Source: an uncultured Woeseia sp.
GTDB lineage: Bacteria > Pseudomonadota > Gammaproteobacteria > Steroidobacterales > Woeseiaceae
Direction: 5' to 3'
Length of the DNA: 64,000 nucleotides
Assembly (NCBI GenBank): GCA_937925605.1
Contig: CALALV010000038.1
Coordinates: forward strand, 1-64,000
The notes under the pieces were generated by a model. It saw only the letters and a program-made list of their open reading frames with translations. It had not been told where the DNA came from and searched no databases. The translations under genes were made by a program, and so were the position numbers. The first letter of the stretch is position 1, and the number at the start of each line of letters is the position of its first letter. Positions 45,450 through 54,385 of the stretch are shown here, piece after piece.

Positions 45450-46592
45450 TCAATGGCCGAGCATTGCAGCCAGCGCGATGCCGATGAAGGTCGCGACGGC
45501 GTAGCCGAGCATGCCGACCAGGATGCCGGGGGCCACCAGCGGCTGCCAGCCCTTGCTGGCCGCGAGCGCGGCGGCCGGCGCCGGTCCCAGGATGCAGGCA
45601 TTCGACGCAATCATCATTTCGGCGAGGTCGAGCCGGAGCCAGGCCCCTGCCGCCACGATCAACAGCAGGTGCACGGCGATCATGACCAGGATGAAGCCGA
45701 GGATCGGTAATGCCGATTCGAACACCTGCCCGATATCCGCGCCCGCACCGATGCAGAAAAAGAAGACGTACATGCACAGGCTGCCCAGCTCGAAGTCGGC
45801 AGACGCGCGCCGTGCCAGCGGGCGGGCGAAGTTGGCGACGACGAGTGCCAGCAATGTGACCAGCAGTATGTACAGCGCGTCCTGGTCAGCGAGAGCAGTG
45901 AGCGCCATGGCAGTGGCGCAGATCGCGAGGCTGATGGCGAGTGCCAGGGCCGCTCCGGGCAGGCTGAAAGCGCTGGCGCCCGGCGCGGCGGGGGCCGGCG
46001 ATTCCGTGGTTCCGCCGTCGGTGCCGATGAAAGCGGACGGCATGGCGGAACGCACGAGAGCAAGGGAGGGCAACAGCATCAGTGCCAGGAGAAAGAACAC
46101 CGCGCCCACCGCATCCGCCGACAGGGCGGCCACGTAGAGCGCCGAGTCGCGCATTCCCAGCGCCTCCGCGGTCGCGACGAAATTTAGCGAGCCGCCGATG
46201 TAGCTTGCGGTCACCGTGCCGACCAGTTCGGCTTCCAGCGGCCCGAGGCCGATCAGCGCACTGCCGGTGAACGCACCCGCGACGGTCGCGACGACGGCGA
46301 CGGCGAAGGCAGCCAGCATGCGGCCGGACTCGGCAAAGATCACCCGCAGGTCGGCACGCAGCAACAACAGGGGGATCGCGACCGGCACCAGGTAGGCCGC
46401 CACCGCTCCGTACAGCGGTGCGGAATGCGGAATGATGCCGAGATTCGCGAGCAACATGGCGGCTGCGATCAGCAGCAGCGGGCCGCCGAGTTTTTGCCCT
46501 AGCGGCCGACGCTCGACCCACAGCACGAGCGCCACGAGCGCCATGACGACCGCAGACAGGACCAGCGGCCGGTCTGCAGCAATCAGCGGCAA
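45450..46592 (-). CDS. DUF819 family membrane transporter-like protein
   Basis: 380 residues from a TTG at 46592 preceded by GGGAGGG; a longer frame to 46712 overlaps the receptor gene and is Arg-rich. Ten or eleven transmembrane helices with Gly-rich breaks (TASYIGGSLNFVATAEALGM and the SNACILGPAPAAALAASKGW region), which I know as the DUF819 signature; the family resembles sodium-coupled transporters in layout. It follows the TonB receptor gene with only 31 nt between, so both are one unit. With a dipeptidase and dipeptide epimerase across the divergent promoter, it is a good candidate for the inner-membrane dipeptide permease; that is inference. Confidence 0.83.
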   Translation of the reverse strand: MPLIAADRPLVLSAVVMALVALVLWVERRPLGQKLGGPLLLIAAAMLLANLGIIPHSAPLYGAVAAYLVPVAIPLLLLRADLRVIFAESGRMLAAFAVAVVATVAGAFTGSALIGLGPLEAELVGTVTASYIGGSLNFVATAEALGMRDSALYVAALSADAVGAVFFLLALMLLPSLALVRSAMPSAFIGTDGGTTESPAPAAPGASAFSLPGAALALAISLAICATAMALTALADQDALYILLVTLLALVVANFARPLARRASADFELGSLCMYVFFFCIGAGADIGQVFESALPILGFILVMIAVHLLLIVAAGAWLRLDLAEMMIASNACILGPAPAAALAASKGWQPLVAPGILVGMLGYAVATFIGIALAAMLGH

Positions 46593-46623
46593 GCGAGCCC
46601 TCCCGCGTGCCCGGCCGAACGCC

Positions 46624-48912
46624 TCAGAAGCTTGCGCTGACCGCGACGCCGATCGTGCGCGGGCGGATCGCGCCGAGCCCGACCAGCCCGGCCGGCAGTG
46701 CGCCTTCCGCACTCAGGTCGGTGTAGCCGTTCTCGTCCGTCACGTTGCGGCCGTAGACCTCCAGCGACCAGCGTTCGAAATCGAGGCCCGCGCGCAGGTT
46801 GACGGTCGTGTACGCGTCGAGTTCGCGAATGTTGCCGTTGGGGTCGCGATTCGAAAATCCGGCCGGCCGTTCGCCGACGTAGCCCAGGTTGGCGCCGACG
46901 TAGGCCATCGCGCCGTTCGCCAGCGCCCAGTCGTAACTGCCGTCGGCCCCGTAACTCCACTCCGGCACGTAGGGTAGCGGGTCGCCGTCCGTGCCGCCCA
47001 CGACCGGGTCCGTGTCCTGGGTCAGTTCCGCGTCGGTGTACGCGCCGTTCAGGGTCAGCGTCAGCGCGTCCGTCGGTCGCCAGCTGCCGGCGAACTCGAA
47101 ACCCCGGCTCTCGGCGGTCCCGCCGTTCGCGTTCAGGCCGATGCCGTTGACGACGGCCAGTAGTTGCACATCGTCCCAGTCCAGGAAGTACGCCGCGACG
47201 TCAACGCCGAAGCGGCCGTCCGCGGTATCGGCTTTCAGGCCCAGCTCGTAGCTGGTCAGCGTATCGGACTCGTAGGAGCCGGGGGTGCCCGGGGGCGCGC
47301 CGGTCGGGATCACGTTCGGTCCGCCCGGCCGGTAGCCGGTCGCGATGCGGCCGTAGACGGACAGGTTGTCGGCCGCCTGGAAGCGCGGGGAGATCGACCA
47401 GGTGAACGGGTTTTCCGACGAGCTCGCGTCGTCGAAGGCCACCGATCCGCCGAGAAGCGCGCCTTCGAGGACCTGGGATGCCGACTGATCGTTCTCGCTG
47501 GCTCGCGCACCTAGCGACAGTTCGAAACGATCGGTCAGGTGCCAGGTCGTGTTCGCGAACAAGGCGATTTCCTCGAACTCGGAAACGAGCCGGGCCTCGA
47601 CCAGCACCGGGATATCCGAGGCGATCGTGTCAGTGCCCGCCTCGACAGCGACGATGCGCTGCGGATCGATGCCCGAATCCTCTTGCGTGTAATACAGGCC
47701 GACGAGCCACTCGAAGGAATCGTCTTCGTCCGACACCAGGCGGAATTCCTGGGTGAACTTGTCGGTCGCGGTGACCTGGTCCTGCACGGCGCTGAGAGGC
47801 CGCGTGGCCGCATCACCGAAAAACAGGGTGGCGACGCCCGCCAACGAGACTCCGGCCAGCGCGGTGTTGGCAGCAACGTCGAGTCTGAAGTCCTGCTCGA
47901 ACGTGCTGTAGCTGGTAACCGACTGCAGCGCGGCTCCCTCGAAACCCCAGTCGAGGGATGCACTGTAGAGCCGGTACTCGATATCCGCGTAATCGCGATG
48001 ATAGCGCGAGCGCACTGCGTCGCCGGATGCCGGGTTCAGGGTCACGGGATCCGCATCGACCGTGTTCGACGAATCGCTATCGATGTTCTGCGCATGCACC
48101 GCCAGTTCGAGCGTCACGTCGTCGGACAGCTCGAACAGCGCTGCGATGCGACCGCCGAAAGAGTCGACCCCGTTGATGTCCTCCTCGACCCGCGTGCCGT
48201 CGACGATGTTCACGTTCGGATCCGTGAGGCTGGCGATCGGGTTGTTGCCGATCGAGTCGATGAAGCCGTCGTCGTGTCGATAGAAGCCGGTCGCCCTGAG
48301 CGCCGCGCGCTCGCCGATCGGCAGGTTAACGATGCCGGTCAGGGCGTGCCCCAGGTCGCCTTCGCTGACGGACTCGAGCGAGGCCTTGCCGCGAGCTTCG
48401 AAAGCGGACGGATCCGGTCGGTTCGTGACGTATTTCATCACGCCACCGAGCGAACTGGCGCCATACAGCGTACCCTGCGGTCCTCGCAGTACCTCGAGCC
48501 GCGCCAGGTCGAAGGTATCGAAATCGCCCGACAGGATCGCGGCGTTGGCGAGTCCGCTACTCGAGCCGAACGGTACGTCATTGAGGTAGACGCCCACCGT
48601 CGAGGCGACACCGCCGGTATTGATGCCGCGCAACGTGACCCGGCTGACGCCGCGGCGGCTGGAATTCAGGCTGAATCCCGGCACGAGAGCGACCAGGTCC
48701 TGGAAATTGTCTGCCTGCTGCCGCGCGAGGGTTTCGCCGGACAGCACCGTAATCGACATCGGCACTTCCGCGAGTGCCTCGGTGCGTTTCTGGGCCGTGA
48801 CCACGATCTCCTCGAGAGCGTCGGCACGTTCCTGCTGCGCCAGCGCGGCGCTGCTCGCCAGCAGGCAAAGCCCGCCCGTGGTCATGGCGATCAAAGATTG
48901 CGGTTTGCGCAT
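46624..48912 (-). CDS. TonB-dependent outer-membrane receptor of the peptide locus
   Basis: 762 residues from the ATG at 48912. Signal peptide ends SSAALAQ (about residue 25), followed by a TonB box and plug start (LEEIVVTAQKRTEALAEVP), plug domain to about 150, then a barrel. The final residues IGVAVSASF end with the Phe needed for Bam recognition. A long open frame upstream of the ATG (to 49647) is not protein-like. The DUF819 gene follows closely and an AraC regulator precedes it in the same direction, the usual layout of PchR-type regulators with their receptor. The ligand is inferred to be peptide-like from the neighbours. Confidence 0.92.
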   Translation of the reverse strand: MRKPQSLIAMTTGGLCLLASSAALAQQERADALEEIVVTAQKRTEALAEVPMSITVLSGETLARQQADNFQDLVALVPGFSLNSSRRGVSRVTLRGINTGGVASTVGVYLNDVPFGSSSGLANAAILSGDFDTFDLARLEVLRGPQGTLYGASSLGGVMKYVTNRPDPSAFEARGKASLESVSEGDLGHALTGIVNLPIGERAALRATGFYRHDDGFIDSIGNNPIASLTDPNVNIVDGTRVEEDINGVDSFGGRIAALFELSDDVTLELAVHAQNIDSDSSNTVDADPVTLNPASGDAVRSRYHRDYADIEYRLYSASLDWGFEGAALQSVTSYSTFEQDFRLDVAANTALAGVSLAGVATLFFGDAATRPLSAVQDQVTATDKFTQEFRLVSDEDDSFEWLVGLYYTQEDSGIDPQRIVAVEAGTDTIASDIPVLVEARLVSEFEEIALFANTTWHLTDRFELSLGARASENDQSASQVLEGALLGGSVAFDDASSSENPFTWSISPRFQAADNLSVYGRIATGYRPGGPNVIPTGAPPGTPGSYESDTLTSYELGLKADTADGRFGVDVAAYFLDWDDVQLLAVVNGIGLNANGGTAESRGFEFAGSWRPTDALTLTLNGAYTDAELTQDTDPVVGGTDGDPLPYVPEWSYGADGSYDWALANGAMAYVGANLGYVGERPAGFSNRDPNGNIRELDAYTTVNLRAGLDFERWSLEVYGRNVTDENGYTDLSAEGALPAGLVGLGAIRPRTIGVAVSASF

Positions 48913-49070
48913 GTGGATACCCGTCCGAAGTTGGCGGCCGACGAGCCTCCCCGCGAAGCCCGCCGCTGACCGGCGTCCTCGATGGTAACGGGATCGCCGC
49001 TGCAGGCAGTAGACAGAAGCGGCAGCCGACTGTGCCAAAACGGCAGGCACCGGGGCTGGGCCATGGACCG

Positions 49071-50135
49071 TCAGTGCCCCTCGCGCCGTGCCTCGCCGCC
49101 CTGCGAGCGACGCCATTCGCGCGGGCTGTAACCGCAATGCCGGCGGAAGGCGCGCGAGAAAGCCGAATGGTCGTCGTAGCCCACGATGTTGCCGATCTCG
49201 GAGATCGTGTGGCGGTTTTCCTTGAGCAGGAAGCGTGCCGCCTCGATGCGCCGATTGATGCAGTACTGGCGAAGTGTCACGCCGTTCATGGCCTTGAAGC
49301 CGGCCTTCAGGCGGGTCTCGGACATGCCCAGCTGACGGGCCAGGTCCGGGATCGGCGGCGGATTGGCATATTCCATGCCGAGGATCGTGCGCGCGCGCCG
49401 GATCTTGTCGCCGCCGGGCAGGTCCAGGTCGAGCGGGTCGACGTCCGGGAGGCTGCGGCTGTTTTTCAGAATCTGCAGGCCGATGCAGAGCAACTCGTCG
49501 AATTTCGCGGACATCCAGTGCCCCAGCAGGCTGCCTGCGACCGGCAGGTGAAAGCATGACCAGATCGAGTCGCGGTGCACGTCCTCGAGAAAAAACACTC
49601 GTTGACGCGGCTTCAGGTGGCTCCCGTCGAGCAGTTCGAGCAGCCACTCCGGGTAGGCCTCTGGCGATTCCGCCAGGCGCGTCACCAGGTTGGACAGCGT
49701 GGTATAGACGACGACATGGCGAATCTGCACGTTGGTGCGGGGCATGCGGTAGGTCGTCTCCGCGCGTGGGACGACGGATACCAGCAACGCCGGCCCGAGG
49801 TCGTGCACGTTCTTGCGCTTACCCAGAAACTCCGAACGCTTCACGGTCGACACGAACTGGAAGCTGATCAGGTCGGCAACCTTGTTGCGGATAACGATCG
49901 GCGTCTTCAGGAAAGCGTTGTTGATTTCGAGCATGCGGTCGCCATCGATGCGATAGCACAGCGCGCCTTCGAAGCCGGCTCCCCGCAGGTCGTGGATGAA
50001 GTTGTGATCCGGCGTCGATTCGAACGCCGTGATGCGACGCGCATCGCGAAACAGCGCGCCCAGTTGGGAGCGGGTCATCGCGTCAGGATCGAAATCGGCG
50101 CCGACTTCGATGAAGTGTTCGTCTCCGTACCGCAT
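49071..50135 (-). CDS. AraC-family transcriptional regulator (PchR-like)
   Basis: 354 residues from the ATG at 50135. The C-terminal 100 residues form the two helix-turn-helix AraC domain (LARQLGMSETRLKAGFKAMNG, then EIGNIVGYDDHSAFSRAFRRHCGYSP split across the second motif). The N-terminal 240 residues resemble PchR/YbtA-type sensors that bind the small ligand taken in by a cognate TonB receptor. It lies between the TonB receptor gene (158 nt downstream, same strand) and the divergent S12/M19 arm (147 nt between starts), so it probably controls both arms in response to the imported ligand. Confidence 0.9.
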   Translation of the reverse strand: MRYGDEHFIEVGADFDPDAMTRSQLGALFRDARRITAFESTPDHNFIHDLRGAGFEGALCYRIDGDRMLEINNAFLKTPIVIRNKVADLISFQFVSTVKRSEFLGKRKNVHDLGPALLVSVVPRAETTYRMPRTNVQIRHVVVYTTLSNLVTRLAESPEAYPEWLLELLDGSHLKPRQRVFFLEDVHRDSIWSCFHLPVAGSLLGHWMSAKFDELLCIGLQILKNSRSLPDVDPLDLDLPGGDKIRRARTILGMEYANPPPIPDLARQLGMSETRLKAGFKAMNGVTLRQYCINRRIEAARFLLKENRHTISEIGNIVGYDDHSAFSRAFRRHCGYSPREWRRSQGGEARREGH

Positions 50136-50239
50136 GTGCCTGCAGCCGGCCCCCGCGCACCGCGGGGCGCGGCCGATGGTCCGCCGATTCGGCACATTAT
50201 GCGGGCGCCTCGGCCTAACTTGCAATGCGTCACGGGGGC

Positions 50240-50245
50240 TATGAT
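50240..50245 (+). promoter_or_regulatory. Possible -10 element (TATGAT) for the peptidase arm
   Basis: TATGAT lies 38 nt upstream of the S12 hydrolase ATG. A TTGCAA is present but only 14 nt upstream, too close for a standard pair, which would fit a promoter that needs an activator such as the adjacent AraC protein. Confidence 0.35.
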
Positions 50246-50282
50246 CCGGGCCATCCGATTTTCGTGCCCAATGGGGGGATTC

Positions 50283-52211
50283 ATGCGCATGTTTACTCGC
50301 CGGCTGCTCGCCGGATGTGCCGCGCTGCTGGCCTGCACGGGCGCTGCCGCAACGCCGGGCAGTGCGGACGGGCTCGCGAGCCCGGCCGTGCTCGAGGCAT
50401 TCGTCGACGGCGTCGTCATCCCGATGATGAAGCAGAACGACAGTCCTTCCGGCACGGTCGCGATCCGCAAGGACGGAGACCTGATCCTGGCCAAGGGTTA
50501 CGGCTACGAGGATGTCGAGGAGCAGGAGCCCGTGGACCCGGGCCGCACGCTGTTCCGGCCGGGGTCGGTCTCGAAGCTGTTCACGTGGGTCGCCGTCATG
50601 CAGCTCGTCGAGCAGGGCAGGCTGGATCTCGACACTGACGTCAACGAGTACCTGGAAACGGTCAGCATCCGCGATACGTTCGCCGAGCCGATCACGTTAC
50701 GGCATATCCTGACGCACACGGCAGGTTTCGAGGACGGGGCGCTCGGCTACCTGATCGTCGAAGATCCCGAGCGAATCATGCCGCTCGCCGAGGCGATGCA
50801 GCGCTACCAGCCCGAACGCGTCAACCCGCCGGGCAAGCAGACGGCCTATTCGAACTACGCGACTTCGCTGGCCGGCCTGATCGTGCAGAACGTCTCCGGC
50901 ATCCCTTTCAATGACTACCTCGAGCAGAACATCTTCAATCCGCTCGGCATGGAAAACGCGAGCTTCGAAGAACCGTTGCCGGAACCGCTCGCGGATCGCA
51001 TGGCGGTGAGTTACAAGGTCGAGCAGGGCCGCTTCGTCGAGAAGCCTTTCGAAATCATCAGCAACTTCGGGCCGGCTGGAGCCATGTCAGCGACCGCGAC
51101 GGACATGGTGCGCTTCGGCCAGGCGATCCTGAACGGCGGCGAACTCGACGGCCAGCGCATCCTGGAGCGCGCAACCGTCGAGCAGATGCTTGCACGCGCC
51201 TTCAGCCATGACGATCGCCTGATGGGCATGGCACTCGGTTTTTACGCGCAGGACGTCAACGGCGTGCGGCTGGTCGGCCATGGCGGCGACACGCAATGGT
51301 TTCATTCCTACCTCGGCATAGACCAGGCCAACCAGATCACGTTTTTCGTCAGCTTCGGCGGGTCAGGCGGCAGTGCCGTGCGCAGCGCGTTCACGCCGGC
51401 TTTCTACGACGAATTTTATCCGCAGCCGCAGGAGCGACCGGTGCCGCCGGCCGGCTTCGCCGAACGCGCCGGCAGGTACGCGGGCAACTACGGATTCTGG
51501 CGCAGCAATTTCTCGAAGATCGAGAAAGCATTCGGCCTCGGCGGCGGAATCTCCGTGGCACCGACCGCGGACGATACGCTGGTGGTCGCGTTCGCGGATG
51601 GCGCCAAGCAGTACGTCGAGATTGACGACAACCTGTTCCGCCAGCTCGATCCGAACGTGACGCTGGTCGCCGGCATCAGCCCGGCGTTGCTCGCCTTCCA
51701 GGAGAACGATGCCGGCGAGATTACCGGATTCGTGCTCGACGGCCTGCCGTTCATGTCACTGCGCAAACTTCCCGTCGCCGCGACGCCCGGCTTCAATTTT
51801 CCGCTGCTGGGCCTGTCGCTGCTCGTGTTCGTGGCTGTACTCGCGCGTCGCTGGTACCAGCGCGCCACGATTCGCAACGAGGCCGCCAGGAGCCGTGTTG
51901 CCGTCAACGCTGCAGCATGGGCCGCCGGCGCCAACCTGCTGGTCGTCGTTTCCGGTGTGGTCGTGCTGTCGGCCGTTTCCGACTCGCTGATCCGCGGCCT
52001 GCCGTTTGCGGTCAAGGCCTGGCTGGTGCTGCCGGTCCTGGCCACGCTGGCGGGCCTTTACCTTGCCTGGCGCTGCGTGCTGGTCTGGCGCGGCGGTCTG
52101 CTCGCCGGCCGCTGGGCGCGCATTCGCTACACGGTCGTTGCTCTCTGCGCGCTGTTCATGTGCTGGTTCTATTACTACTGGAACATCCTCGGCTGGCAGT
52201 ACCTGGCGTAG
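50283..52211 (+). CDS. S12 (beta-lactamase class C-like) serine hydrolase with C-terminal membrane domain
   Basis: 642 residues from the ATG at 50283, with a GGGGGGA site; two nearby in-frame ATGs are possible. Signal peptide to about residue 23. Active-site Ser95-x-x-Lys98 in GSVSKLF, Tyr189-Ser-Asn191, and HGGDTQW in place of the KTG triad, as in D-aminopeptidases, DD-peptidases and esterases of the family. Residues 490-640 hold four transmembrane helices, a tail found in a subset of family members. It would work on the periplasmic side, tethered to the inner membrane. First gene of a four-gene arm with M19 dipeptidase, epimerase and a second S12 enzyme. Confidence 0.9.
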   Translation: MRMFTRRLLAGCAALLACTGAAATPGSADGLASPAVLEAFVDGVVIPMMKQNDSPSGTVAIRKDGDLILAKGYGYEDVEEQEPVDPGRTLFRPGSVSKLFTWVAVMQLVEQGRLDLDTDVNEYLETVSIRDTFAEPITLRHILTHTAGFEDGALGYLIVEDPERIMPLAEAMQRYQPERVNPPGKQTAYSNYATSLAGLIVQNVSGIPFNDYLEQNIFNPLGMENASFEEPLPEPLADRMAVSYKVEQGRFVEKPFEIISNFGPAGAMSATATDMVRFGQAILNGGELDGQRILERATVEQMLARAFSHDDRLMGMALGFYAQDVNGVRLVGHGGDTQWFHSYLGIDQANQITFFVSFGGSGGSAVRSAFTPAFYDEFYPQPQERPVPPAGFAERAGRYAGNYGFWRSNFSKIEKAFGLGGGISVAPTADDTLVVAFADGAKQYVEIDDNLFRQLDPNVTLVAGISPALLAFQENDAGEITGFVLDGLPFMSLRKLPVAATPGFNFPLLGLSLLVFVAVLARRWYQRATIRNEAARSRVAVNAAAWAAGANLLVVVSGVVVLSAVSDSLIRGLPFAVKAWLVLPVLATLAGLYLAWRCVLVWRGGLLAGRWARIRYTVVALCALFMCWFYYYWNILGWQYLA

Positions 52212-52221
52212 GACGGCAGCG

Positions 52222-53379
52222 ATGACGCACCGGTCCTTCTCGAGGCGGCGCTTCGTTTCCGCCGCTGCAGCCGCGGTCGTGACGCCGTTCTTGAATCTCG
52301 GCCGCTACCGCGTGTTCGCAGCCGATAGCACCGAATACAGCGACCGCGCGGTGACGCTGGTCAACGAGTCGCTGGTCATCGACATGCTGTCGCTGCTCGA
52401 CATGCAGCGGGTCCTCGCCGCATCCGCCAGCGGCGCGGACCCGTACCGCTACGGGCGCGAGGAGCTGGAGGCGATCCGGGATTCCGGCATCGACGTGTTC
52501 CATCCCGCGATCGGCATCGGCGGTCCGGACGCAGCGCTCGACGTGATGTATCACCTGGCCGGCTACAACGGGCTGGTCGCGGACCATCCGGACCTCGTCG
52601 CGCGCATCGACTCCGCGGAGGACTTCGACGGGTTGTCCGGCAGCAAGCGTATCGGCATCGTGCTCGGCGTGCAGAATTCCGAGCACTTCCGCCGCGTCGA
52701 GGACGTAGCACGCTTCTACCATGCCGGCCAGCGCGTCTCGCAGCTGACCTACAATACGCAGAACCGGATCGCGTCCGGCGCCACCGACCGCGCCGATGGC
52801 GGCATCAGCGATTTCGGTGCCGAGGTCGTCCAGGCGATGAACGACATCGGCATGGCGATCGACGTGTCGCATTGTGGTGATCGCACGACACTGGACGCCT
52901 TCGATCTTTCCACCCGGCCCGTTCTCGTTACCCACTCCAACTGCCGGGCGCTCGTCCCGGGCCACCCGCGCTGCAAGACCGACGAGGCGATTCGCAGGAT
53001 GGCCGCGACCGGCGGCGTCATGGGCATCACGGCAGTGCGTAACTTCGTGAAGGTCGACGAACCCACGACGATCGAGCATTTCGTCGATCACATCGATCAC
53101 GTCGCCCGACTGGCAGGTATCGAGCACGTCGGTATCGGAACCGACGCCGACCTGCGGGGCTACGACGCGCTGCCGGCGGACATCTACGACCGTCTCAAGG
53201 CCGGCTACAAGTCGAACTACTCCTTTCGCGACCGCATCGACATCGACGGGCTGGATCATCCGCGCAAGATTTACGACCTCACCGAGGCGCTGATTCGCCG
53301 CGGCTACGTCGATTCGGATATCCGGGCCGTGCTGGGCGGCAATTTCCGGCGCGTGCTCGGCGAGATCTGGACCGCCTGA
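52222..53379 (+). CDS. Tat-exported M19 dipeptidase-family protein with altered metal site
   Basis: 385 residues from the ATG at 52222, after AGGACGG. The N-terminus SRRRFVSAAAAA is a twin-arginine signal. The M19 (renal/membrane dipeptidase) fold is clear from GQRVSQLTYNTQN, IDVSHCGDRTTLDA (His217), VTHSNCRALVPG (His238) and the RCKTDEAI element. The N-terminal metal motif H-x-D of classical members is missing (the segment reads VIDMLSLLD, 52-60), and the bridging Glu after it is Gln151. This matches a large uncharacterised subfamily. Classical members cleave dipeptides, including those with a C-terminal D-residue. Ten nt after the S12 gene, and its stop overlaps the epimerase start. Confidence 0.88.
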   Translation: MTHRSFSRRRFVSAAAAAVVTPFLNLGRYRVFAADSTEYSDRAVTLVNESLVIDMLSLLDMQRVLAASASGADPYRYGREELEAIRDSGIDVFHPAIGIGGPDAALDVMYHLAGYNGLVADHPDLVARIDSAEDFDGLSGSKRIGIVLGVQNSEHFRRVEDVARFYHAGQRVSQLTYNTQNRIASGATDRADGGISDFGAEVVQAMNDIGMAIDVSHCGDRTTLDAFDLSTRPVLVTHSNCRALVPGHPRCKTDEAIRRMAATGGVMGITAVRNFVKVDEPTTIEHFVDHIDHVARLAGIEHVGIGTDADLRGYDALPADIYDRLKAGYKSNYSFRDRIDIDGLDHPRKIYDLTEALIRRGYVDSDIRAVLGGNFRRVLGEIWTA

Positions 53380-54362
53380 TGCCGGCCAGGCGTACGCTGC
53401 GCTGCGAGATCGAGGCCTGGCAGCTGCGCCGGCCGTTCGCTATCACCGGCTACACGTTCACGCAGGCTCAGCTGCTGCGGGTCTCGCTCCGCGAAGGTCG
53501 CGCGGCCGGGCAGGGCGAGGCCGCCGGCGTCTATTACCTCGGCGAGGACGCCGAGCGGCTGTTGGCGGATGTCGAACGCGCGCGGGATGCCGTCGAAGGT
53601 GGTGTCGACCGCGAGGCCCTGCGCTCCTTACTGCCGCCCGGCGGCGCACGCAACGCCCTCGACTGTGCATTGTGGGACCTGGAGGCCAAGCGCGCCGGTA
53701 CCACGGTCTTCGAGCTGACCGGCGTCGTGCCCGCACGCACCGAGACCGCGCTGACCATCGGCATCGGCAGCCCGGCCGAAATGGCGGCGACTGCGCAAAG
53801 CCTCGGCGGACGCCGGATCAAGCTGAAGCTGGACGACGAGCTGCCGGTCGAGCGCGTTGCCGCGGTCCGTGCGGTCCGCGCGGACGCGGAGATCATCGTG
53901 GACGTCAACCAGGGCTGGACGATCGAGCAGCTTGCGGAATACGCCCCCCGGCTTGCCGCGTTCGACATCGCGATGATCGAGCAGCCGTTGCCGCGCGGCG
54001 ACGACGAGGCCCTGGAAACGTTCGATTCGCCGGTGCCGCTGTGCGCCGACGAGTCCTGCCTGCACCTCGGCGAGTTCGAACAGGCGGCCCGCCGTTACCA
54101 GGTGATCAACATCAAGCTGGACAAGGCCGGCGGACTCACGGAAGGGCTGGCACTCGCAAGGCTCGCGCGCGCGCGGGGCATCGAGCTGATGGTGGGCAAC
54201 ATGATGGGTACTTCGCTCGGCATGGCGCCGGGCTTCGTGCTGGCGCAACTGTGCCGCTACGTCGACCTGGACGGGGCGCTGTTCCTGACGCGGGATCGAC
54301 CGTCCGCAATGTCCTATGACGGCGGCGTGGTGTCGCCGCCGACGGCCGCCCTGTGGGGCTGA
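53379..54362 (+). CDS. Dipeptide epimerase (enolase superfamily, L-Ala-D/L-Glu epimerase-like)
   Basis: 327 residues, cytoplasmic. The barrel residues of the muconate-lactonising / dipeptide-epimerase group are all present: Lys148-x-Lys150 (IKLKLD), metal ligands Asp175 (VDVNQGW), Glu201 (IEQPLP) and Asp224 (CADESC), and the second base Lys246 (NIKLDKAGG). Such enzymes interconvert L-Ala-D-Glu and L-Ala-L-Glu from murein, or other dipeptides. Translation is coupled to the M19 gene (TGATG overlap). It supports murein-peptide or D-amino-acid dipeptide recycling as the theme of the locus. Confidence 0.93.
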   Translation: MPARRTLRCEIEAWQLRRPFAITGYTFTQAQLLRVSLREGRAAGQGEAAGVYYLGEDAERLLADVERARDAVEGGVDREALRSLLPPGGARNALDCALWDLEAKRAGTTVFELTGVVPARTETALTIGIGSPAEMAATAQSLGGRRIKLKLDDELPVERVAAVRAVRADAEIIVDVNQGWTIEQLAEYAPRLAAFDIAMIEQPLPRGDDEALETFDSPVPLCADESCLHLGEFEQAARRYQVINIKLDKAGGLTEGLALARLARARGIELMVGNMMGTSLGMAPGFVLAQLCRYVDLDGALFLTRDRPSAMSYDGGVVSPPTAALWG

Positions 54363-54385
54363 TCGGTTTCTCGAGGAGTGCACGC

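Noticed and set aside
43854..45710. 618-codon plus-strand frame overlapping the DUF2254-like gene
   Set aside because: Shifted frame with Arg/Ala-rich sequence; the 511-residue frame has membrane helices and normal composition.
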